Shown one piece after another: positions 17,319-29,117 of a stretch of DNA of 64,000 bases. The notes under the pieces were generated by a model. That model was not told where the DNA came from, did not search any database, and was given only the letters and a program-made list of their open reading frames with translations. The translations under genes were made by a program, and so were the position numbers. Numbering within the stretch: position 1 is the stretch's first letter; each line of letters starts with the position of its first letter. The DNA lies in NCBI RefSeq assembly GCF_008123515.1, contig NZ_VSSR01000023.1:32510-96509 (forward strand), in the 5' to 3' direction. Source of the stretch: Bradyrhizobium cytisi. GTDB taxonomy: Bacteria; Pseudomonadota; Alphaproteobacteria; Rhizobiales; Xanthobacteraceae.

Positions 17319-19109
17319 ATGCTGGATAAAGAACTGCGTTCGATGATCGGTGACGTGAAGGACGGGCGGATGGATCGCCGTGCCTTCATCCAGCGCCTCG
17401 CTGCCGTCGGCCTCACCGCGCCCCTGGCAAACCAGATCCTCGCCATCGGCGGCGTCGCCATGGCCCAGAGCCCGTCTCCCTATCCTCCGACCAAGCGCGG
17501 CGGTGGTGGCCCGCTCAAGCTGCTGTGGTGGCAGGGACCGACGCTGCTCAATCCGCATTTCGCCACCGGCACCAAGGATCAGGACGGTTCGCGTCTCTTC
17601 TATGAGCCGCTCGCAAGCTGGGACGTCGACGGCCACCTCAATCCGATCCTTGCCGCCGAAATCCCGTCGATCAAGAATGGCGGCCTGTCCGCCGATGCGA
17701 AGACCGTGATCTGGAAGCTCAAGCCCGGCGTGAAATGGCACGACGGCAAGCCCGTCACGGCCGACGACCTCGTGTTCAACTGGGAATATGCCAGCGACCC
17801 CGCCACTGCGGCGGTTTCGAGCGGTCCCTATAGCGACCTCACTGTCGAGAAGATCGACGACCTCACCATCCGCATCACGTTCAAGAATCCGACGCCGTTC
17901 TGGGCCAACGCCTTCGTCGGTGCCTATGGCTGCATCATCCCGAAACATCTGTTCGCCGAATACAAGGGCGGCAAGTCGCGCGAGGCCCCGAACAATCTGA
18001 AGCCGGTCGGCACCGGTCCCTACAAGTTCGTCGAGTTCAAGCCGGGCGATCTGGTGCGCGGCGAGATCAATCTCGATTACCACATGGCCAACCGGCCGTT
18101 CTTCGACAGCATCGAAATGAAGGGCGGCGGTGACGCGGTCTCAGCGGCGCGTGCCGTGATTCAGACCGGCGAATATGATTTCGCCTGGAACATGCAGGTG
18201 GAGGACGAGGTCCTGCTGCGCCTGGAGAAGGGCGGCAAGGGCAAGACGCTCTATGCCGTCGGCGGCGACATCGAGTTCATCGCCATCAACTTCACCGATC
18301 CCAACACCGAGGTCGACGGCGAGCGTTCGTCGTTGAAGACCAAGCATCCGACCCTGTCGGACCCCGCGGTGCGCCAGGCGCTCGCGCTGCTGGTCGATCG
18401 CGACTCGATCAAGAAGGCGATCTACGGCCGCGCCGGCCGCGCCACCGCGAACTACCTTAATGGTCCCGACGACTTCGTGTCCAAGAACACCAAATGGGAA
18501 TTCAGCGTCGAGAAGGCGATCGCGCTGCTCGAGAAGGCCGGCTGGAAGGCCGGCGCCGACGGCATCCGCGAGAAGGACGGCAAGAAACTGAAGTTCGTCT
18601 ACCAGACCTCGATCAACGGTCCGCGCCAGAAGACCCAGGCGATCGTCAAGCAGGCCTGCCAGAAGGCCGGCATCGACGTCGAGCTGAAATCGGTCGTCGC
18701 CTCGGTGTTCTTCTCCTCCGACGTCGCCAACCCCGACACCTATTCCAAGTTCTACGCCGACATCGAGATGTTCCAGATCCCGATGACGCAGCCCGATCCG
18801 GGCCTCCATATGCGCCGCTACCATTCGCGCAACCTGGCCACCAAGGAGAACAAGTGGCAGGGGCAGAACTTCCCGCGCTGGGTCAACAAGGATTTCGATG
18901 CCGCGGTTGACGCCGCCGACACCGAGACCGATCCGGTCAAGCGAGCTGCGCTCTACATCAAGTGCAATGATCTGATGTGGCAGGACACCGTCGTCATTCC
19001 TGTGATGCACCGTCTCGCGGTGGAGGCTGCGAGCAACACGCTTCGTCCGGCGCTGTCAGGCTGGGCCAACCAAACCGACAATCTGCAGGACTGGTACCGA
19101 GAGGGCTGA
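17319..19109 (+). CDS. Peptide-type ABC transporter substrate-binding protein (SBP family 5)
   Basis: 596 residues from ATG 17319, with GGGGGA just upstream; the open frame extends to 17151 without support. MDRRAFIQRLAAVG followed by a hydrophobic run is a Tat-like export signal ending near AMAQ. The SBP_bac_5 pattern is clear: LLNPHFATGTKDQDGSRLFYEPLASWD, KLKPGVKWHDGKPVTADDLVFNW and GTGPYKFVEFKPGDLV. It captures oligopeptides or similar compounds in the periplasm. A 261-base gap from the M20 gene suggests its own promoter. Four transporter genes follow with almost no gaps. Confidence 0.93.
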   Translation: MLDKELRSMIGDVKDGRMDRRAFIQRLAAVGLTAPLANQILAIGGVAMAQSPSPYPPTKRGGGGPLKLLWWQGPTLLNPHFATGTKDQDGSRLFYEPLASWDVDGHLNPILAAEIPSIKNGGLSADAKTVIWKLKPGVKWHDGKPVTADDLVFNWEYASDPATAAVSSGPYSDLTVEKIDDLTIRITFKNPTPFWANAFVGAYGCIIPKHLFAEYKGGKSREAPNNLKPVGTGPYKFVEFKPGDLVRGEINLDYHMANRPFFDSIEMKGGGDAVSAARAVIQTGEYDFAWNMQVEDEVLLRLEKGGKGKTLYAVGGDIEFIAINFTDPNTEVDGERSSLKTKHPTLSDPAVRQALALLVDRDSIKKAIYGRAGRATANYLNGPDDFVSKNTKWEFSVEKAIALLEKAGWKAGADGIREKDGKKLKFVYQTSINGPRQKTQAIVKQACQKAGIDVELKSVVASVFFSSDVANPDTYSKFYADIEMFQIPMTQPDPGLHMRRYHSRNLATKENKWQGQNFPRWVNKDFDAAVDAADTETDPVKRAALYIKCNDLMWQDTVVIPVMHRLAVEAASNTLRPALSGWANQTDNLQDWYREG

Positions 19110-19138
19110 GGACGGACGTTGAGGCGGATTATTCGCGC

Positions 19139-20098
19139 ATGAGTCAATACGTCCTGCGTCGTCTGATGATCGCGATTCCGAGCCTGCTCGGAATCTCGCT
19201 CGTGCTGTTCGTCGTCCTGGCGCTCGCGCCGGGCGATCCCTTCAGCGAGCTTGCGACCAATCCGAACGTGCCGCCCGAAGTGCAACAGGCGCTTCGGGCC
19301 AGGTTCGGCCTCGACGATCCGATCTATCTCCGCTATTTGCACTGGCTCAACGCCATGCTGCACGGCGACTGGGGCTTCTCCTTTGTCAGCCGGATGAACG
19401 TGGACACGCTCATCCTCCAGCGCCTGCCGGCCACGCTCTACGTGATCGGCTCGGCGCAGATCCTGGCGCTGCTGATTGCGATTCCCGTCGGCGTTTATGC
19501 GGCGACGAAGCCCTATTCGCTGTTCGACCAGATCGCGAACACGCTCGCTTTCGTCGGCTTCTCGCTGCCGACCTTCTTCACCGGCATCCTGTTCATCCTG
19601 ATCTTCTCGGTCACGCTGGATTGGCTGCCCTTCGTCTACACCACCGACATCAAGGCCACGGGCATCCATTATGTGCTCGAAATGATCCGGCAGGCGATCA
19701 TGCCGGTGGCGGTGCTGGGGCTGTTCCAGGCGGCGTCGATGACGCGCTTCGTGCGCTCGGCGATGCTCGACGTGATCCGGCTCGACTACGTCACCACGGC
19801 GCGCGCCAAGGGCCTCGGGCAGGCCAATGTCATCGTCAAGCATGTGATGCGCAACGCCATGATTCCGGTGGTCACGCTGATCGCGCTGCAGATGCCTGCG
19901 GTGTTCGGCGGCGCCATCGTCACCGAGCAGATCTTCCGCATTCCCGGCATCGGTTCGCTGCTGATCTCCTCCATTCTCTCCAATGACACCCCGGTCGTGA
20001 TGGCCGTGACCTTCGTGTTCGCCTGTCTGGTGGTGCTCTTCAATCTCATCGCGGATGTGCTGTATGGCTGGCTTGACCCTCGCATCTCCCTCCGCTGA
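19139..20098 (+). CDS. Peptide-type ABC transporter permease (DppB-like)
   Basis: 319 residues from ATG 19139 (MSQYVLRRLMIAIPSLLGISLVLFVVLALAPGDPF), the standard DppB/OppB start. Six helices and the EAA-type cytoplasmic loop RLDYVTTARAKGLGQANVIVKHVMRNAMIPVVT are present. It forms one half of the membrane channel. The frame continues open upstream to 18977 inside the preceding gene, which is ignored. Confidence 0.93.
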   Translation: MSQYVLRRLMIAIPSLLGISLVLFVVLALAPGDPFSELATNPNVPPEVQQALRARFGLDDPIYLRYLHWLNAMLHGDWGFSFVSRMNVDTLILQRLPATLYVIGSAQILALLIAIPVGVYAATKPYSLFDQIANTLAFVGFSLPTFFTGILFILIFSVTLDWLPFVYTTDIKATGIHYVLEMIRQAIMPVAVLGLFQAASMTRFVRSAMLDVIRLDYVTTARAKGLGQANVIVKHVMRNAMIPVVTLIALQMPAVFGGAIVTEQIFRIPGIGSLLISSILSNDTPVVMAVTFVFACLVVLFNLIADVLYGWLDPRISLR

Positions 20099-20980
20099 GC
20101 GGGGCGTCTACTCGCCCTGGCGCGAGACGTGGCGGCGCTTCAGCCGGCACAAGCTCGCCGTCGTCAGCGCGTTTCTGCTTCTCATCCTGATTCTTGCGGT
20201 GGTGATCGGTCCCTTCATCTGGCGTGTTTCGATCAACGACATCGATATCGTGGCGGGCATGCAAGGCCCGTCGCTGGCTCATCCGTTCGGCACCGACGAT
20301 CTCGGTCAGGATATTCTGGCGCGCATGATTTATGGCGGCCGCATCTCGCTCGCGGTTGGGCTCGCCGCGATGCTGGTGTCGGTGTTCATCGGCACGCTGG
20401 TCGGCGCGCTCGCCGGCATGTCGCGCGGCGCGCTCGGGCACGGATTGATGTGGCTCACCGACCTCTTTCTGTCGCTGCCGCAGCTGCCGCTGCTCCTCCT
20501 GCTGATTTATCTGTTCCGCGACGGGTTGAAGCAGGTGTTCGGCCCCGAGGGCGGCATTTTCATCCTGATCGTCCTCGTGATCGGCGGTTTGCGCTGGATG
20601 CCGGTGGCGCGCCTGGTGCGTGCGCAGTTCCTGTCGATCCGCGAGAAGGAGTTCGTCGAGGCCGCGCGTGCACTCGGTGCGAGCCCGGTGCGGCAGGTGG
20701 TGAAGCACATCCTGCCCAATGCGCTTGGTCCGGTGATCATCGCCGGCACCATCGACGTTGCCGCCGCGATCATCGCGGAATCGACGCTGTCCTTCCTCGG
20801 CCTCGGCTTTCCGCCGGATACCCCGACCTGGGGCCGGCTGCTGTACGATGCCAAGGACTTCCTCGACATCGGCCCGCACTGGGCCTTGTTTCCGGGCGGC
20901 GCGATCTTCATCACGGTGGTCGCCATCAACTTCATCGGCGACGGTCTGCGTGACGCGCTCGATGCGCGACGGGTGATCTG

Positions 20981-20981
<1 letters not shown>
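20064..20981 (+). CDS. Peptide-type ABC transporter permease (DppC-like)
   Basis: 305 residues from ATG 20064, overlapping the previous gene by 35 bases; ATG 20055 is also in frame. The N-terminal segment [31 protein letters not shown], the [30 protein letters not shown] motif and [30 protein letters not shown] loop are typical of DppC/OppC. It is the second half of the channel. Confidence 0.93.
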
Positions 20982-22953
<1,972 letters not shown>

Positions 22954-23017
22954 GGTGCGCGGTGCATAGGTCGTCGGAGGCCTTGATCCCAAGGGACCGG
23001 CCGGCGTAGGGGAGCGC

Positions 23018-24262
23018 ATGAGCCAGGTACAGGATGTAACTCTCGGCGCGGTTGATACGGACCGTGCGACGGATGCGGAAGCGCGCAGGGCGCTGTGGGG
23101 ATCGGCGCTCGGCTATGCCATGGATGGGTTCGACCTCCTCATCCTCGGCTTCATGCTGACGGCGATTTCGAAAGACCTTCATTTCACCCAGCCGCAGGCG
23201 GCCTCGCTGGTGACGGGAACGCTGGTCGGCGCGGTCGTTGGCGGCTTGGTCTTTGGCATGTTGTCGGACCGGGTCGGCCGCGTGCGGGTTCTGACCTGGA
23301 GCATCGTCCTGTTCGCGGTTTTCACCGGCCTGTGTGCGCTGGCCCAGGGCTATTGGGACCTGCTGACCTACCGGGCCATCGCCGGCATCGGCCTCGGCGG
23401 CGAATTCGGCATTGGCATGGCCCTGGTGGCCGAGGCCTGGCCCGCGAGCAAGCGGGCGCGGGCAACGTCCTATGTTGGGCTTGGCTGGCAGTTCGGCGTG
23501 CTGACGGCGGCGCTGGTGACGCCGGTGCTGTTGCCGATCATTGGCTGGCGCGGGATGTTTGCACTCGGCGTGTTTCCGGCGGTGGTCGCTTACGTCATCC
23601 GGCGCAAGCTGCACGAACCGGACGTCTTCATCGCGCACAAGGCGAATGCGGCGAATACCGGCTCGTCACTTCACGCGCTCGTCGCCGATGCGGAGACGAT
23701 CCGGATCGGCATCGGCATGATCATTCTCTGCTCGGTGCAGAATTTCGGCTATTACGGCATCATGATCTGGCTGCCGAACTATCTCTCGACGCGGTTCGGC
23801 TACGGCCTGACACAATCGGCGCTCTGGACATCAGTCACCATCGCCGGCATGGCGCTCGGCATCTTCCTGTTCGGTCATGCGGCTGATCGTTTCGGCCGCC
23901 GTGCGGCGTTTCTGACCTACATGCTGGGCGCGGCCGTCATGGTGGTGGTCTATTCGCAACTGACGAGTGCTGGTGCGCTGCTGATCGGCGGAGCTGCGAT
24001 GGGCTTCTTCGTCAACGGCATGCTCGGCGGCTACGGCGCGCTGATGAGCGAGCTTTATCCGACCGCGGCGCGCGCCACTGCGCAGAACGTGTTCTTCAAT
24101 ATCGGTCGCGCCGTTGCCGGCTTCGGTCCGCTGGTCGTCGGCATCGTCAGTGTCGCTTACGGCTTCCCGACCGCAATCGCAGGCCTTGCACTGCTCTACC
24201 TCATCGACATCGCGGCGTTGCTCGCGCTCATCCCGGAGCGGCGCGGCGTCGATCTCGCCTGA
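23018..24262 (+). CDS. MFS transporter (aromatic acid:H+ symporter-like)
   Basis: 414 residues with twelve helices. The N-terminal ALGYAMDGFDLLILGFML carries the DGFD motif typical of aromatic-acid and related symporters, followed by GMLSDRVGRVRVL and RAIAGIGLGGEFGIGMALVAE. It probably moves an organic acid or sugar acid across the inner membrane. It lies 64 bases after the ABC operon on the same strand with GGGGAG before its ATG, so it may be cotranscribed. Substrate not deducible. Confidence 0.88.
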   Translation: MSQVQDVTLGAVDTDRATDAEARRALWGSALGYAMDGFDLLILGFMLTAISKDLHFTQPQAASLVTGTLVGAVVGGLVFGMLSDRVGRVRVLTWSIVLFAVFTGLCALAQGYWDLLTYRAIAGIGLGGEFGIGMALVAEAWPASKRARATSYVGLGWQFGVLTAALVTPVLLPIIGWRGMFALGVFPAVVAYVIRRKLHEPDVFIAHKANAANTGSSLHALVADAETIRIGIGMIILCSVQNFGYYGIMIWLPNYLSTRFGYGLTQSALWTSVTIAGMALGIFLFGHAADRFGRRAAFLTYMLGAAVMVVVYSQLTSAGALLIGGAAMGFFVNGMLGGYGALMSELYPTAARATAQNVFFNIGRAVAGFGPLVVGIVSVAYGFPTAIAGLALLYLIDIAALLALIPERRGVDLA

Positions 24263-24314
24263 CGGAGCAGCCCGTTCGCCCGCGTTGGCCATGCCCGGAG
24301 AGTGATGGATCCCG

Positions 24315-26219
24315 TCATGCGCTCTTGGCGGGCCAGGGGACGACCTGCCCCGCCATCACGAGCCGGTCACGACCGCTGTCCTTGGCGGCGTAGAGCGCGC
24401 GGTCGGCAGCTGCGATCAGCGTGCTGCAGTCCGTCGCGATCTGGGACGGGAAACTCGTCGCGGCGCCGACGCTGGCCGTCACCAGCCGGGAAGCCGGATT
24501 TTGCGCATGCGGCATGGCGAGATCGTGCAGCGCCTGGCGGACTCCTTCGCCGACATCTGCGCAGCCATCCGAGCCGGTGTTCGGCAGCAGAACGGCGAAT
24601 TCCTCGCCGCCATAGCGCGCTGCGAGGTCGGCCGGGCGCCTGGCCTGTGTGGATAGGATCCGGCCCAGCGCCCGCAGGCACGCGTCGCCGGCCAAATGTC
24701 CGTAATGATCGTTGAACTTCTTGAAATGATCGACGTCGATCAGCAGAAGCGATAGCTGCGTGCCGTCGCGCCGGGCGCGCGCCCATTCGTCGGCCAGGCG
24801 TTCGTCGAATGCGCGCCGGTTGGCAAGGCCTGTGAGGCCGTCGGTCGTCGCAAGCGCGGCGAGCTTGTCCTGAAGGTCTTTCTGCTCGGTCATGTCGCGC
24901 ATGACAGCGACGACGCCGTCGATCTCGCCAGTGTCCGAAGCCAGCGTCACGTGCAGTGCCGCCTCTGCCCAGATCTCGCCCTTGTCGCGATGGCGCTGGC
25001 GATAGACGAACCGCGCTTCCTCGGCTTCGCCGTTCTTCAGCGCGGCGATGGCCTGCTCGACCCGTTCCATGTCATCCGGGTGGATGCCGGCCAGAGCCGA
25101 CGTGCCCAGCAGTTCCTCGGCGGGCCAGCCGGTGATGCGCACGCATGCGGGAGAGACGTAGAGCAGCCGGTTATCCAGCCCGATCCGGGTCACCATGTCG
25201 CTGGATTGCTCGGCCAGCAGGCGGAAATTTGCTTCCTTGGCGACGAGGACCTGTGCCATGCGTTGCCGCTGCGACAACTGACGGACCAGATAGAAGCCGA
25301 TCATGGCGATCAGCAGCACGAGGCCGAGAACGAAGATCATGCGCGCGGCCGCTGCGTGTCGCCAGGGGGCGAGCACGTCGTCCTGCGACTTGCTCGCGAG
25401 CACCATCAGCGGATAGTGGCTGCTGCGCTGGTAGTAGCTCAGTCGCTGCACGCCATCGAGCGGCGATTTGAAATAGTAGACCGCCGCGGCGGGACGGCTT
25501 TCCCAGTCCCTGAACAAGGGCGCATTGGACAGGTCCCGTCCGACGAAACTTCCGCTCTCGTCACGGGTCCGCGCCAGCATGATGCCGGCGTTGTTGAGCA
25601 GCGATGCCGAACCATTCGGCCCGAAATCGAACCGCTCGTAGAATTTTGCGAAATAGGCGGTGTCGATCGTGAGCAGGACGACGCCGGCGAAGCTGCCGTC
25701 GGGATGGTCGATCCGGCGCGACGCCGTGATGATCCACTGACCGCCGGCGCGACTTTTGATGGGGCGGCCGATCAGCGTGCCCTTCTCCGGGGAGTCGCGG
25801 TGCTGCCGGAAATATTCGCGGTCGCTGTTGTTGAGTCCGGAGAAATTGACATGCTCAGTGGTGGCAAGCCAGCGGCCGGTCTCGTCATAGACGAAGATGC
25901 CGCGAATGCGCTCCGACGATTTGCGGGTCGGCAAATACGCCTGGAGCCTTGTGATCGTATCGGGGCCGGTCCCGTCGAGCTCGAGCCGGTGGACTAGTCC
26001 GACCAGGATCGTATCGGTGAGCTCGAACGTGTCGTCCGCGTGCTGGATCAGCGAATGCGCCAGATTGGTAACGTCGATCTCGGCGCTTCTGAGCTCCGCA
26101 TCGCGCGTTTCCCATTCGCGCCAGACGCTCAAGCCCAAAATCGTCACGCAGATCAGTGCAACGAATCCCGCCGCCCAGAGCGGAAGGCGGGTCTTGCCGA
26201 GTTCGCGGCTCGTGACCAT
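24315..26219 (-). CDS. Membrane diguanylate cyclase with Cache, PAS and GGDEF domains
   Basis: 634 residues from ATG 26217-26219. Helix 1 (about 13-31) and helix 2 (about 292-312) enclose a periplasmic double-Cache sensor, followed by PAS (about 331-445) and GGDEF (about 455-625). The active motif is GGEEF at 537-541, and a canonical inhibitory I-site RPAD lies five residues earlier, so the enzyme should be active and product-inhibited. It makes cyclic di-GMP in response to an extracellular ligand and a PAS signal. No EAL domain. Single gene between the MFS and dodecin genes. Confidence 0.93.
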   Translation of the reverse strand: MVTSRELGKTRLPLWAAGFVALICVTILGLSVWREWETRDAELRSAEIDVTNLAHSLIQHADDTFELTDTILVGLVHRLELDGTGPDTITRLQAYLPTRKSSERIRGIFVYDETGRWLATTEHVNFSGLNNSDREYFRQHRDSPEKGTLIGRPIKSRAGGQWIITASRRIDHPDGSFAGVVLLTIDTAYFAKFYERFDFGPNGSASLLNNAGIMLARTRDESGSFVGRDLSNAPLFRDWESRPAAAVYYFKSPLDGVQRLSYYQRSSHYPLMVLASKSQDDVLAPWRHAAAARMIFVLGLVLLIAMIGFYLVRQLSQRQRMAQVLVAKEANFRLLAEQSSDMVTRIGLDNRLLYVSPACVRITGWPAEELLGTSALAGIHPDDMERVEQAIAALKNGEAEEARFVYRQRHRDKGEIWAEAALHVTLASDTGEIDGVVAVMRDMTEQKDLQDKLAALATTDGLTGLANRRAFDERLADEWARARRDGTQLSLLLIDVDHFKKFNDHYGHLAGDACLRALGRILSTQARRPADLAARYGGEEFAVLLPNTGSDGCADVGEGVRQALHDLAMPHAQNPASRLVTASVGAATSFPSQIATDCSTLIAAADRALYAAKDSGRDRLVMAGQVVPWPAKSA

Positions 26220-26400
26220 CGGGTTTGCTCCAATTCGGTGCAAACCTCTCACTTTGGCCTTAACGGCCCATTGCAACAACTGTGATGATTGCGCGGGGCC
26301 GTACTCAACCGGAGGGAGTTGTCGGCATTTCGATCCAGTTTCGTCGGCGGATGTTAACCACGGTTCCGCGGCGTGATGTCTTCACCTCGCGCTTGCCGCT

Positions 26401-26622
26401 TCACCCATCCAGCGTAAATCCGACGCGCAGCGTTACCTGGTAGTGGCGCACCGCGCCGTTCTCGATGTGGCCGCGTGTCTGCACCACCTCGAACCATTTC
26501 ATCTCGCGCACGGTCTTGGATGCGCGGCCGACCGCGTTCTTGACCGCGTCCTCGATCGAAGTCTCGGACGATCCGACCAGTTCCAGGATCTTGTAGACAT
26601 GATCCTTCTCGGCTGCCGGCAT
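26401..26622 (-). CDS. Dodecin (flavin-binding dodecamer)
   Basis: 73 residues from ATG 26620-26622, preceded by GAGGGAGG; the longer open frame has no support. The dodecin signature is complete: [46 protein letters not shown], including the flavin-stacking Trp and the Gln-containing strand, then [14 protein letters not shown]. Dodecins form hollow twelve-subunit shells that store or buffer FMN and related flavins in the cytoplasm. It stands alone. Confidence 0.93.
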   Translation of the reverse strand: MPAAEKDHVYKILELVGSSETSIEDAVKNAVGRASKTVREMKWFEVVQTRGHIENGAVRHYQVTLRVGFTLDG

Positions 26623-26796
26623 GGTGGGCCTCCCTCGGTTGCGCTGCGGCGTCAGCCGTCGCGGGGTCTTTGGTCTGAACGGGCGCGGGCCTTTCCGGTT
26701 CCGTCGCCCGCGATGGCCCGCATGCGCCAATCGCGGTGGAGCAGGCCGGGCTCGCCTGCCAAGCGCCAACGGACGTAATCGCTTCAGTGCGCGGAG

Positions 26797-28047
26797 CTAT
26801 GCGGGCTCGCCATGCAGGCGGATGGCGGCAGGCTTGGCGTCGCGCAGCAGGCACCGCAGCAATATCGCGAGCACCGCCATGAGTGCGAAGCCGCCAACGG
26901 CCGGAGCCACGCGATTTTGCAGGTCGCTCGCGGTGACGTTCTCTGCGGACAGCCGGGCCGATTGCAGCAGCCCATAGGCGTTAGCCAGCAGGAGCAGGGC
27001 GTAGACCGCGCTGCGTTCGCGCGAGCTCGCCAGGCCGGCAAAGTCCGGAAGCAGCAGGGCAAGCCCGATCCCCACGATCGGCAGGTCATAGTCGTAGGCG
27101 TAGGGGCTGATCATCACGGAGACGACCGCGACGATGCCGAGCGCGAAGCGGGGAGACGGTCCGCGAGCAACCGCAAGTGCGACGGCGGCCAGCGCAAGAC
27201 CTGCCATTGCCATCTGCCCCCAGAACGCGCCAGTGGCGGGGAGGCCAGCATTGTACAGGGCCGCATAGGCCGAGATCATCCGATACAGCTGGTAGCGGCC
27301 TTCCTCCAGAAAGCCTGCGGCTTCCCGGATGCTGCCGAGCCACGCGAGCCAGATTTGCGGACCGAAGGCGAGCGTGCAGAGGAGCGAGCTCGCGACCACC
27401 ACGATCGCGGCGGTCAGCACCGCCGGCCAGCGGCGCGTCAACAGCATGTAGATGCCGGCCGCAACGGCCAGATGAGGCTTGATGACCATCAGGCCGAGCG
27501 TGATGCCGGCGAGCACCGGGCGCCGTTCCGCGTTAATGCAGATCAGCCCGATCAGCGCGCCGGTCAACAGGCCGTTCTGGCCGATAGCGATCGTGATCGC
27601 GATAGCCGGGAAAAACACGACGAGCACGAGCGCGAAGTTGTTTCCGGCGATGGCGCGGAGCGTCATCAGATAGGCCGCCAGCGTGACCGCCGTGAAGAGA
27701 AAATAGGCGACCCAGCCCGGAAGAAACGCGAGGGGCGCAAGCACCAGGTCGAATTGCGGCGGGTAGGTCCAGGGCATGACGTCGGCCGGGCCGCCGGCTG
27801 CCGCGAGCTGCATCTTCGTGAATGACGCGAATTGGTAGGTCAGGTCGAGATCCTCGAGCCAGATTCGTTGCGCCACGATGTGGAAGGCGGTGAAGTCGGG
27901 TGTCTGGTTGCCGTACCAGAGGCCGCCTTCGAAGAACCGGAAGGCCTTGAAGATCAGTATGGCTGCGAGGAGCGAGAGAATGACGCAGACATAGATCGTC
28001 CGCTTCCGTGGCGAGGCTTGAATCTGCTCCAGGGTTGCGGTGAGCAT
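26797..28047 (-). CDS. GT87-type (DUF2029) membrane glycosyltransferase
   Basis: 416 residues with about ten to twelve hydrophobic helices. The DUF2029 pattern is visible: the first periplasmic loop DFTAFHIVAQRIWLEDLDLTYQF with an acidic motif, WTYPPQFDLVLAPLAFLP, GQNGLLTGALIGL and KPHLAVAAG. Family members use polyprenyl-phosphate sugars to transfer mannose or arabinose-like residues to envelope glycans. Acceptor unknown. Single gene on the minus strand, with the 330-base gap upstream. Confidence 0.85.
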   Translation of the reverse strand: MLTATLEQIQASPRKRTIYVCVILSLLAAILIFKAFRFFEGGLWYGNQTPDFTAFHIVAQRIWLEDLDLTYQFASFTKMQLAAAGGPADVMPWTYPPQFDLVLAPLAFLPGWVAYFLFTAVTLAAYLMTLRAIAGNNFALVLVVFFPAIAITIAIGQNGLLTGALIGLICINAERRPVLAGITLGLMVIKPHLAVAAGIYMLLTRRWPAVLTAAIVVVASSLLCTLAFGPQIWLAWLGSIREAAGFLEEGRYQLYRMISAYAALYNAGLPATGAFWGQMAMAGLALAAVALAVARGPSPRFALGIVAVVSVMISPYAYDYDLPIVGIGLALLLPDFAGLASSRERSAVYALLLLANAYGLLQSARLSAENVTASDLQNRVAPAVGGFALMAVLAILLRCLLRDAKPAAIRLHGEPA

Positions 28048-28376
28048 ATATGACGACCTTACGGCGAGACTGCGCTTTGCAGCTCAGATTGCCGAGCGGG
28101 CCTTAAGGGACGGTAACGAACCGGAAAGGATTCCGGCTTTGGATCGCAATTTGCGGTCCGAAGCCGCCACCGGCCATCGTTAACGACAGGCTGAACGGAC
28201 GGTTGGATCCGATAGCCCTGGAAATTACCGATTAAAGTCTTTGCGTATCAGGTGAAGCGAGCGGAGGACCGGTCCTCGCTCGGACTGCAACCGTGATCGC
28301 GAGGTCGTTTTGTGACGCGTCAACGGTTTCGACCGTTCGAACGGATCGAGTCCTAGCATAGCGCGACGAGCGAGCG
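28048..28376. other. Gene-free region with two palindromic hairpins
   Basis: No coding frame. GAGCG plus AGGACC pairs with GGTCCT plus CGCTC at 28259-28281, and CCGTTC pairs with GAACGG at 28333-28344 with TCGA flanks. Both lie downstream of the HNH gene stop on its strand but lack T runs. The motif AACGAACCGGAAA (28116-28128) also occurs before ftsE (51725-51737). The region includes the promoter of the GT87 gene, not individually recognised. Confidence 0.55.
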
Positions 28377-28934
28377 CTACGGATCCAGCTCCGTATCCCA
28401 GTAGAGATAGTCCAGCCAGCTGTCGTGCAGGTAGTTCGGCGGAAACAGGCGGCCGTTGCGGTGGAGCTGGTGCACGGTCGGCGCGAAGGCGTGCTGGCGC
28501 GGAAACATCTTGGCCTGCGCCGGCGTGAGATTGCCCTTGCGCAGGTTACAGGGCGAGCACGCCGCGACCACGTTTTCCCAGGTGGTCTGGCCGCCTTTGC
28601 TGCGCGGGACGATGTGATCGAAGGTGAGGTCTTCGGGCGAGCCACAATACTGGCAGGCGAAACGATCGCGCAGGAAGACGTTGAACCGGGTGAAGGCGGG
28701 ATGCGTGGTCGGCTTGACGAAGGATTTGAGCGAAACCACGCTCGGCAGCTGCATTTGCAGCGTGGGGCTGTGAACCGCCTGATCGTAATGCGCTACGATA
28801 TTGACGCGATCGAGGAACACCGCCTTGATCGCGTCCTGCCACGACCACAGAGACAGTGGGTAGTAACTCAGCGGCCGGAAGTCCGCGTTGAGGACCAGCA
28901 CCGGCCAACTGCCTTGCGAGACATGTGCGTTCAA
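28377..28934 (-). CDS. HNH endonuclease
   Basis: 185 residues. The HNH core is complete: CQYCGS (Cys94-Cys97), DHIVPRSKGGQTTWENVVAACSPCN with His107, Asn121 and a second CxxC (126-129), so a zinc-bound beta-beta-alpha nuclease fold. The N-terminal half (LNADFRPLSYYPLSLWSWQDAIKAVFLDRVNIVAHYD) is shared by a widespread chromosomal HNH family whose role is not known. No toxin, restriction or phage partner is next to it, so it is probably a housekeeping nuclease. Confidence 0.9.
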   Translation of the reverse strand: MNAHVSQGSWPVLVLNADFRPLSYYPLSLWSWQDAIKAVFLDRVNIVAHYDQAVHSPTLQMQLPSVVSLKSFVKPTTHPAFTRFNVFLRDRFACQYCGSPEDLTFDHIVPRSKGGQTTWENVVAACSPCNLRKGNLTPAQAKMFPRQHAFAPTVHQLHRNGRLFPPNYLHDSWLDYLYWDTELDP

Positions 28935-28967
28935 GTAACGCTCCCGGCCTCCAATATACGCTGCGAA

Positions 28968-28996
28968 GCAGCATGTATTGACATACTACATGCAGC
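28968..28996. promoter_or_regulatory. Inverted repeat upstream of HNH gene
   Basis: Ten-base arms GCAGCATGTA and TACATGCAGC (one mismatch) flank TTGACATAC, 34 bases upstream of the HNH start. TATATT on the minus strand nearby could be a -10 box. It could be an operator or a cruciform-forming site; nothing proves either. Confidence 0.4.
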
Positions 28997-29117
28997 GTGA
29001 CGGGATTGTGAAGCCCGTTGAGCGACTTATTCAGGCGCAAGCAATACGGCGGCGGGGTGGCAGATGCTCAAAAACGCCGCGATTTGGGGAGGCCGTGCCC
29101 CGGAATGATGGGCTGGG

